A stretch of DNA of 47,189 nucleotides from an uncultured marine group III euryarchaeote (GTDB lineage Archaea > Thermoplasmatota > Poseidoniia > MGIII > CG-Epi1). The stretch lies in the NCBI GenBank assembly GCA_902531985.1, contig CACAGG010000005.1, forward strand, positions 1 to 47,189, read 5' to 3'. Position 1 is the first letter of the stretch. The number at the start of each line of letters is the position of its first letter. Both the position numbers and the translations under genes were made by a program. Positions 1 to 7,200 of this stretch are shown piece after piece. The notes beneath the pieces are model-generated. The model did no database searches, had not been told where the DNA came from, and saw only the letters and a program-made list of their open reading frames with translations.

Positions 1-462
1 GAAAGAAATATTAATGATACAAATGCAGATCGTATAGGCGTTAGTAATCTTACTTTTGTAAAAAGAAAGCGTGTTGCTGAATTAAAGAACACAGTTTGTA
101 ACAAATCATATAGAGTTGATGTATCAATTTCGAATGAAATTTCAATCGAAAGCCTTAAGAAAGCCTCGCAAAGGTTGACGGGCACAGTTATTGAACAGCG
201 GACACCCACACGTGTGTCACATCGTCGAGCTGACTTGATACGCCCTCGTCTTATTAATGATGTGGAGGTAACTTCACTTCAGAATGGTATGGCGGAACTT
301 GTAATCAAAGCTCAGCATGGGACATACATACGTGAGCTTGTCAGCGGAGATGAGGGACGTACTGTTCCAAGTCTTTCCTCGCTGGTTAATTCTGTATGCA
401 AGGTGGAAGTATTGGACGTCCTTCACCTCCATCTTGACGCAAAAGAGGAAAAAAATGTCTAA
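1..462 (+). CDS. pus10: tRNA pseudouridine synthase Pus10, C-terminal part (5' end outside window)
   Basis: The reading frame is open from base 1 to the TAA at 460-462, giving 153 residues of the C-terminus; the start lies upstream of the window. The motifs VSHRRADLIR and GTYIRELVSGDEGRT match the catalytic-domain end of archaeal Pus10, which makes pseudouridine 54 (and 55) in the tRNA T-loop in the cytoplasm. The first in-frame candidate start (175) is only an internal codon, because Pus10-like sequence continues upstream of it. The gene overlaps eL21 by 8 nt, so the two are translationally coupled. The order pus10, eL21, rpo4, DUF655 is a conserved archaeal cluster, which supports the call. 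Confidence 0.9.
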   Translation, partial: ERNINDTNADRIGVSNLTFVKRKRVAELKNTVCNKSYRVDVSISNEISIESLKKASQRLTGTVIEQRTPTRVSHRRADLIRPRLINDVEVTSLQNGMAELVIKAQHGTYIRELVSGDEGRTVPSLSSLVNSVCKVEVLDVLHLHLDAKEEKNV

Positions 463-748
463 AAGATCTCGTGGATTAAGGAGTGGCTCACGTCACAAGC
501 TTTCGCGCTCATCAAGAGAGCGAGGATTATCACCTATAACTCGTTCACTGCAGACATTTGATGATGGAGAGACTGTAAATGTAGTCATAGATCCTTCTTA
601 CCAAAGAGGGCAACCGCATCATAGATTTCATGGGCTGACTGGGAAGGTATTACGTTCTCAGGGTAAAGCATATGTGGTGCTTACTCGCGTAGGTAATATG
701 GACAAAGAGCTTATAGTCCGTCCAGAACATTTGAGAAAGGCAAAGTAA
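455..748 (+). CDS. rpl21e: Large-subunit ribosomal protein eL21
   Basis: This 97-residue basic protein begins MSKRSRGLRSGSRHKLS, typical of archaeal L21e, and has the family's usual length. It is a structural protein of the 50S subunit. A longer frame can be read back to 317, but that extension is a shadow of pus10. The ATG at 455 follows a GAGGAAAA purine stretch inside the pus10 end and begins the recognisable protein. It is second in the pus10-eL21-rpo4-DUF655 operon. Confidence 0.95.
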   Translation: MSKRSRGLRSGSRHKLSRSSRERGLSPITRSLQTFDDGETVNVVIDPSYQRGQPHHRFHGLTGKVLRSQGKAYVVLTRVGNMDKELIVRPEHLRKAK

Positions 749-759
749 AGGAGATATTA

Positions 760-1257
760 ATGGAAGAATCACAACCTGAACCAGTTACGCTAGGAGATGT
801 TAAGGAACTTTTAGAAAAAGAGCTAAGCGTAAGGGAGAACAAATTGAGATGTATAGATTGTGGTCATTTTCAACCAGTTCCTGATGTTGAGCCAGAACCT
901 GAAGTTAAAGAAGAAGCTGTAGAGGGAGAAGAGGAAGAAGAAGGTCCTAAGGGTCCAACATGCGATTCATGTGGCTCTGAGCGAATGACTTTGATAGAAC
1001 AAATACAATATGAGCATAAATTAGCTTTAGACCATGTAAGGCTTTTATCTCAGAGTGATCCAGAGCATTCTAAAGCAATTATTGAAAAAGTTATTGTTTT
1101 AGAGCATGTAGATGACTATTATGCAGCTAAGATAGCTGATATTTTACCAATGCATCCAGATGAGGTCCGTTCTATTTTTGCTAGAGAACGTTTTTCATTA
1201 GGTAGGGATGAGATTGACTCCATAATAAGTGCTGTTAAGGAGACTACGGGTGCATGA
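760..1257 (+). CDS. rpoF: DNA-directed RNA polymerase subunit Rpo4 (RpoF) with an inserted zinc ribbon
   Basis: Residues about 78-160 match the archaeal Rpo4/RpoF helical HRDC-like fold (IADILPMHPDEVRSIFARER), the partner of Rpo7 in the RNA polymerase stalk. Residues 8-22 (VTLGDVKELLEKEL) resemble the family's N-terminus. Between them lies an insert with CIDC (31-34), an acidic Glu-rich linker (about 43-62) and CDSC (68-71), which together form a plausible zinc ribbon. The protein has 165 residues; the family is usually about 110-120. An AAAGGAGAT Shine-Dalgarno precedes the ATG. It follows eL21 and precedes DUF655, the conserved order. Identity is firm; the role of the insert is unknown. Confidence 0.9.
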   Translation: MEESQPEPVTLGDVKELLEKELSVRENKLRCIDCGHFQPVPDVEPEPEVKEEAVEGEEEEEGPKGPTCDSCGSERMTLIEQIQYEHKLALDHVRLLSQSDPEHSKAIIEKVIVLEHVDDYYAAKIADILPMHPDEVRSIFARERFSLGRDEIDSIISAVKETTGA

Positions 1258-1260
1258 TTT

Positions 1261-1800
1261 ATGGAAGATTACGCTTACGTTCTTGATGTATTGCCAGAGG
1301 GACGACCTGATAGTAAACGTAGATTTCGAAGAGAAGCTGTTGTTTACGGATTAGGTATTGAAGAGTTTAAAATTTTTGATATGAAGCCCATTCCTGGCTC
1401 AGCGATTAACATAGGAGACCGGTGTTACATTGGCAAAGAAACAGAGGAACGAAAACAAATAGATCACGTTAGAGCAAGGGTAAATTTCGTTGATTTAACA
1501 CATACTGCCCAATCTGAACTTAGTTTTGTATTGGATGAAATAGTCAAAGAAAATGAAGAAAAATTCATACAATTTTACAATCATGCAGGACCTATTTCTC
1601 GTAGATACCATTCACTTGAATTAATACCTGGCTTAGGTAAGAAAACCATGAACCTTATTGTTAGCAACAGGCCGTACAAGACTTTTGAAGAAATGCAAGA
1701 TAAAATCCCGAATTTCCGTAATCCTGAAAAATACATATCACAACGCATAGAAAGTGAAATTAGAGAAAGTGATCAAAAATATCGCTTATTTGTTAGATAA
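1261..1800 (+). CDS. DUF655 family protein with helix-hairpin-helix motif
   Basis: This 179-residue protein is the DUF655 member that sits next to Rpo4 in most archaeal genomes. It opens with MEDYAYVLDVLPEGR. The C-terminal half carries a helix-hairpin-helix, LELIPGLGKKTMNLI (about residues 119-133), suggesting nucleic-acid binding. The N-terminal part resembles an OB-like fold by family knowledge. The exact function is not established. It starts 3 nt after the Rpo4 stop, so they are cotranscribed. In many archaea ksgA follows; here a convergent lipoprotein gene begins at the next base. Confidence 0.9.
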   Translation: MEDYAYVLDVLPEGRPDSKRRFRREAVVYGLGIEEFKIFDMKPIPGSAINIGDRCYIGKETEERKQIDHVRARVNFVDLTHTAQSELSFVLDEIVKENEEKFIQFYNHAGPISRRYHSLELIPGLGKKTMNLIVSNRPYKTFEEMQDKIPNFRNPEKYISQRIESEIRESDQKYRLFVR

Positions 1801-2748
1801 TTAAACAGCGTAGGTGTATTGTATAGCCCCCGCAATTCTCATTCTAACATAAGATTCTCCAGATAATGAAAGCTCAAAAGTCCAGTTTCCACTATCGCCC
1901 TCCACAGTACCTAAATCATTACGTATAACGCCAGGACTAAACGTTTCAACCAGTACTTCAGTACCTAGCTGATCTTTTAGTACTAATTCTCCACTCCCCG
2001 AGCTTCCCGTTTCTGCTTCCAGGAAGTAAAGTATGTAATTCCAATTACCATATCTTTCATGACCTTCATTGACATATACAGTATCATAAACTTCCAAGTC
2101 AGGTCCGTTGAATTCCTTGTCATATAAGTCTCCACCTCTACAGAAATAAGAATTACCTGTGAATCCACTTCCATAATTTGCTAAATTCATAGTAAGTTGA
2201 GATTCGCCGTTAGGATTTATGTATTCAAAATAGGACAACCATCTAGCTTCTTCATCAAAAATGTAACTGATTCTTGCACCACTATCGCTTACAGCAGAGA
2301 TTTCAACTTTTCCATTCTGAATTCCTATAACGCTAGTTATGAATTCATTTTCGCCATACAGGCTGAAGCTCCAACTCTTACTCTCCTTAAGAGGGAAATC
2401 AAGTATTTTTTGAGGTACATTATTTTCATATACTGCAAAATCTGACATTTGTATTCTTCCTAGAGCCGGATTGTGGTTTAGTACTGCATGTCTTTTTGCA
2501 TCTTCTAGTGAGCCTGCGCCAACATAGTAGTCAGTTGCGTCATTATCTACCGACACGACCATTGTAGTCGAAACTTCCAAATTTATAGTTTTAACACTAT
2601 ATTCCCAAAAGTCTCCTTTATTCCAATCTGGATTTGCTACAGAAATTGTATTTTCTCCTGTTGAAAATAATCCGTCACCTAAGCATCCACTTATTGAGGA
2701 AAGTGAAAAAAGACAACTAAAAATCATTGCAAACCCCTTATTCATCAT
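1801..2748 (-). CDS. Exported lipoprotein of unknown function
   Basis: The N-terminus is a lipoprotein signal: short MMNK, a hydrophobic run, then the lipobox SISGC, so the mature protein is predicted to be lipid-anchored outside the membrane. The rest (about 290 residues) is an acidic, beta-rich, Ser/Gly/Asn-rich ectodomain that I do not recognise. Residues near the C-terminus (GSGELVLKDQLG to YVRMRIAG) look like a small beta-sandwich. I chose the ATG at 2748 over the GTG at 2781 because GAGGGTG precedes it at a suitable distance and the signal peptide then starts cleanly. It is the last gene after the RHH regulator and FolC. Its stop abuts the DUF655 stop with no gap. Confidence 0.7.
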   Translation of the reverse strand: MMNKGFAMIFSCLFSLSSISGCLGDGLFSTGENTISVANPDWNKGDFWEYSVKTINLEVSTTMVVSVDNDATDYYVGAGSLEDAKRHAVLNHNPALGRIQMSDFAVYENNVPQKILDFPLKESKSWSFSLYGENEFITSVIGIQNGKVEISAVSDSGARISYIFDEEARWLSYFEYINPNGESQLTMNLANYGSGFTGNSYFCRGGDLYDKEFNGPDLEVYDTVYVNEGHERYGNWNYILYFLEAETGSSGSGELVLKDQLGTEVLVETFSPGVIRNDLGTVEGDSGNWTFELSLSGESYVRMRIAGAIQYTYAV

Positions 2749-2770
2749 TTGTTTATTTACACCCTCATAA

Positions 2771-3874
2771 TTATAGTTCACTATATCCTTTTAACTTTAG
2801 GTAGGCTCTTGCTTCAGCTACTGTGTAAAATGATCCAGTTATCAAAGTTTTATTCTTTCTGGCATAATCCATAGCCTCTTTAGTATTCTTGAATTCTTTA
2901 TGATTAGTACCTATTTTATTACACATTTTAGCTAAGACCTTTGTTTCAGCAGCTCTTGGTGTTTTGAGTTTGCATAGCAATATTTCACATTCTTTGGGCA
3001 ATAGTTCAAGCATACTAATACAATCCTTATCAGACATCATTCCGATTATGATTTTATCATAAACGTTATCATTGGATAGCAAATATTTGATTGCTTGAGG
3101 ATTATGTGCGCAATCTAATACAAAAGAATCTACTTTCTCGTATCTGCCCGGGATGCTTATTTTTTCATCAAAATAGTTTAATTTTAGAGCCTCCATAGTT
3201 AATCTAGTCCATTCTTGGATAGAATTGCCGTGATGAATTACTTTACACTTAGGTATGTGTTTTTGATATTCTTTTTGCCATCCAGTTATTACGATGCTTT
3301 CATCTCTAGCAATCTTTGCTTTCGTGCCTGCGATACTATCTAAGTCATCTCCTAAATAATCCATGTGATCAAGTCCAAGAGTAGTTAATATTGCAATTTT
3401 AGCATTACCGATATTCACAGCATCCCATTCACCACCTAAACCTATCTCCATAATCGCATAATCCAAATTATTATTATTGAAATGTACATATGCTAATGCA
3501 GTTAATACTTCGAAATAAGTTGCTTGAATTTCATGCTTAATCATTATTTCTCTTATTTGTTGCATTATAATTGTAAAATCTTCAATATTGATTTTTTCTT
3601 TATCTATTTTAATTCGTTCCCTTACGCTATGAATATGAGGTGATGTGAAGCAACCAACATTAATTTCGTTTTTTGAAAAATTATGCTCTATGTTGAAACA
3701 AGTACTTCCTTTAGCATTTGTTCCCCCTACAATAATCAAATTTAGATTATTCTGAGGGTTTCCAAGTAAGTTCATTAATTTTTCCATGCGTTCAAGGCCT
3801 GGAACAATTTTATTTTCGTTTAAAGAGTCTAACCAGGCAATTATTTCAAAGTATTCCTTTTCTGCACGACGCAT
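2771..3874 (-). CDS. folC: Folylpolyglutamate synthase/dihydrofolate synthase family ligase
   Basis: This Mur-ligase-type ATP-dependent amide ligase carries the P-loop GGTNAKGSTC (residues 50-59) and the FolC signature FTSPHIHSVRERI (76-88). A further typical segment is IMEIGLGGEWDAVN. The family adds glutamate to folates or dihydropteroate. The 367 residues are somewhat shorter than usual FolC (about 400-430), mainly in the C-terminal domain. In an archaeon the substrate may be a folate or another pterin or deazaflavin cofactor; the sequence does not decide this. It lies 10 nt downstream of the RHH gene, so they probably form one transcript. Confidence 0.85.
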   Translation of the reverse strand: MRRAEKEYFEIIAWLDSLNENKIVPGLERMEKLMNLLGNPQNNLNLIIVGGTNAKGSTCFNIEHNFSKNEINVGCFTSPHIHSVRERIKIDKEKINIEDFTIIMQQIREIMIKHEIQATYFEVLTALAYVHFNNNNLDYAIMEIGLGGEWDAVNIGNAKIAILTTLGLDHMDYLGDDLDSIAGTKAKIARDESIVITGWQKEYQKHIPKCKVIHHGNSIQEWTRLTMEALKLNYFDEKISIPGRYEKVDSFVLDCAHNPQAIKYLLSNDNVYDKIIIGMMSDKDCISMLELLPKECEILLCKLKTPRAAETKVLAKMCNKIGTNHKEFKNTKEAMDYARKNKTLITGSFYTVAEARAYLKLKGYSEL

Positions 3875-3884
3875 ATATAAAAGA

Positions 3885-4175
3885 TTATTCTATTGATTCC
3901 CACTCGACAGTATCTGGTGTAAGTATGCCTTGATCGTTTAGGATGTTCCTAAATGTGTCAGGCGATACGGCAGCTATTTCGGCACCTTTTGTCAATGTTG
4001 CTTTTCCTTTTTTGTACATTTCAACCGCTGAAGCATGCCTGAGATAATTCTTCTTTTCGATCAAAAATCGGAGGGCTTCTTTTACTACGTCGGAACGGCT
4101 ACTAAAGTGGCCTGAGTCGACGAGAGCCTCTATCTGCGAGATTAGTATAGGGGGTAGAGAATATGAGCTACTCAT
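3885..4175 (-). CDS. Ribbon-helix-helix (CopG-like) transcriptional regulator
   Basis: The 96-residue protein starts with a ribbon-helix-helix domain (residues about 7-43: LPPILISQIEALVDSGHFSS, then SDVVKEALRFLIEKK), the fold of small archaeal and antitoxin-type DNA-binding proteins. A second segment (about 50-85, KGKATLTKGAEIAAVSPDTF) resembles a small helix-turn-helix of the UPF0175 type. No toxin-like partner is adjacent; the next gene is FolC. It is divergent from the giant surface-protein gene, so it could regulate that intergenic region and its own operon. This is inference from position. Confidence 0.75.
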   Translation of the reverse strand: MSSSYSLPPILISQIEALVDSGHFSSRSDVVKEALRFLIEKKNYLRHASAVEMYKKGKATLTKGAEIAAVSPDTFRNILNDQGILTPDTVEWESIE

Positions 4176-4217
4176 ATAATAATAATTAGCAACTATTATT
4201 AATAATTATTCACTAAG

Positions 4218-4225
4218 CTTTATAA
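4218..4225 (+). promoter_or_regulatory. TATA box for the giant surface protein gene
   Basis: CTTTATAA lies in the 82-nt divergent region, about 36 nt before the ATG at 4258. A start site about 25 nt downstream falls near 4247, giving a short leader of about 11 nt. This spacing excludes the upstream GTG at 4237 as the translation start. Confidence 0.55.
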
Positions 4226-4257
4226 CCTGCGCTCTGGTGAAAATAATAGGTATAGCA

Positions 4258-7200
4258 ATGAGCTTGAACTATAACAAACAGCTTGTAAACACATTAGCTT
4301 TCGTGCTTTTATGTGTAGGTTTTCTTCTAATCTCAGGTAATGCATCAGCTGATGCTTATGACCATAAGATGACTGTTAGTCCATCTACACAAAGCGGAGA
4401 TCCTGAAGAACAATTACAATATACAATAACTATTGAGAATACTGGAGATAATGATGACACATACGACATGACAGTCACCAACTCTACCATTCCAACGGGT
4501 TATACTGCATTTATCTTGCCATCTAGTCTTGCAGTAGAGGAAGATGAAAGCGGGACTGCAACTCTTTTCGTAAAGATTGCAAATAGAACAACAAATACTG
4601 CTGAAGGTGGAGATACAGCTCAAATTACTTTTAAATCTACATCACAAAATGTAGATGGTAAATCAAAAACTCAAACAGCTTCTTTGACTGTTAATAATGT
4701 ATACGGAACTACTCTTACTCCAAGTGTAGGTGAGCAAACAGTTAATCCAAATGAAAACGTAAAGTTTCAAGTATCTGTTAAGAATTCGGGCGGTAATACA
4801 GAAGACAGTGTAACAATTTCTTTTTCAGCCAATGGTGTAGATTCATGGGATATTACACCACAGCCTTCTACCCTAACTCTAGACATTAATGAAATTGGTT
4901 ATTTCAATCTTTCAGTTACTCCAGATATTGAAGCAACAGCAGGTTTGAAAAGTATTTCTATTATTTCTACTTCAGAAGATGGTCAGACTGTTGCTTCAAC
5001 TTCAGTTACCGTTAAAGTTAATCAACTTCCAGCACTTCAGGTAGATAAAGTAGGCTCAAGTTCGAAGGATGTTGAGGCCGGTAAGAGAGTTTATTATTCG
5101 TTCGAAGTAATCAATAAAGGTAATGCAGTGGATACGTTTAATCTTGCAGTAGATACCTCTTCTCTTCCAGAGGGTTGGGATGCTTCTTTAGACCAAGATA
5201 AAATTAGTAATCTTGGTGTGGACGATAACATAACTCTAACAGATGTTCTTGTGGTAAAAGCGCCAGATAATGCAGTAGCAGAATCTGAAACTAGTATAAT
5301 TGTAACAATCTCATCAGATTTTAATTCATCTGTAAATTCAACATATACTTCTAGATCTACAGTTTTACAAAAATTCGAGCCTAAGATCTCTATTGTTGGT
5401 GAAGATACGATGTCTGGAAAACCTGAAGAACAAGTAAATTTCACAATTAAAGTTGAAAATGATGGCAATGGTGAGGATGATATTTCATTGACTTTGATGG
5501 GCGGTAACTCTAGCTGGGGTCAGCTTGGAGACTCAGCATTTACACTTTCGGCAGGAGCAAACGCCACAACAACTCTCAGAGTAACGCCTCCTAAAGATAC
5601 AGAAGCTAAGAACGGTTACATTTTGATTGTTAAAGCTACTTCAGAAGATGATACAACTTCAGCTTCTCGAAACACATTCATAAATGTTGAGCAAATTTTT
5701 GAAGTATCAGTTCAAGTGGCAGGAGATAGCTCTAAGAAAGGAGATCCTGGAGATGAGTTAACTTATTCAATTACAGTAAAGAACAAAGGTAATGGTGAAG
5801 ATACAGTATCATTAACTTTAGAAGGAGACAAAGCATCTTGGGGTTCAATAATTGATGAAGTAGAGTTAACAAGTGGTGAATCAACTTCAGTTAATTTAAC
5901 AGTCAATATTGATGACGATGCAACAGTTGGAGATAATGATATTGTTGTAAGAGGAACGTCTGAAGATAATCCCAGTGCAAATGATACAGGTACTGTTAAA
6001 GTCACTGTAAACAAGCAGTTCAAAGTTGATGTTGTGGTTTCATCTAAAAGCGGAGATCCGGGTTCGACAATCACCTATCCAGTCAGAGTTCAAAATGAAG
6101 GTACGGGTGTTGACACATTTTCAGTTACAATCGATGATTATCCAGAGGGTTGGTCAGTTGACCCAGTATCATTCCAAGTTGAGGATATAGAGGCTGGAGG
6201 CGAACAAATAGTGAATTTAAATGTATCTATACGTTCAGGAGAAGATAACAAAGCTTTCTCTATTAATCTAACAGCTTCATCTGATGAAGCCCGTAAAGAG
6301 AATCCTCCAAAATATGTAAACACTACAGTAAGCATAATTACGATTGTTAATCAGGAATATTGGATTGAACTTGATTTGGATGATCCTGGAGACATAAATG
6401 TCGCAGCAACTGTTGGAATTCCAACTTCCGTTGATTTTGACGTTGTAAACAAAGGAACAGGCGAGGATGTTGTATCGCTCACGGCTACTGGTCCAGAGGG
6501 CTGGACCTCAGTATCTTTCAGTAGTAATTATGTAAGTGTAGCTGAAAATGGCCAAGAGGAGGTTTCTTTGTTTATTACAGTTCCAGAAGATACGGCAGAT
6601 CAAGTATATGATATAGTTGTAACTGGAGTGTCAGATTGTGATACTTGTGATGAAGAAGGCGCTCGATCTAATTATGCCATAACATTCAAAGTTGATGTTA
6701 CATTATCAAGAGGTGTTGAAATTAGTGCAGATGTTATTCAGGTATCAAAATTACCTGGAGCTGTAGCAAATTTCACAGTTGATTTGAAGAATGCAGGAGA
6801 TGGTTCAGATACAATATTATTATCAATTTTGGATGATGATTTATCTTGGGCTTCCTTGAATAGGACTCAAGTTTCGTTAGATAAGGAAGGTACAGGATCT
6901 GTCGTAGTTTCAGTTAGCTTACCTACTTACAACTTAACTGAGTTGTCAAATCAAGAAAGAACTGCATTACAAGGTAGTAGTTATGAAATTACTATTAAGG
7001 CTAAGTCTGCAGGAGATTTATCAGTTAGTCAAAATGTTGAATTAACGACAAATATCGGTCAAATATATGGGGCGAGTATAGAAGTTATTGGCGATAAGAG
7101 CGTAACGTCTTATCCTTCCACAGAGACCGATGATTCAGAGCGTACTGAAAAGTTTACTTTCAAATTGACAAATACAGGAAATAAGCAAGATGTAATTGAT

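Noticed and set aside
175-462. Separate 95-aa gene starting at 175
   Set aside because: The frame is open to base 1 and the upstream residues continue Pus10; the ATG-type start is internal.
3885-4175. Toxin-antitoxin pair based on the RHH protein
   Set aside because: The neighbours are FolC and a divergent surface protein; no toxin-sized partner is present.
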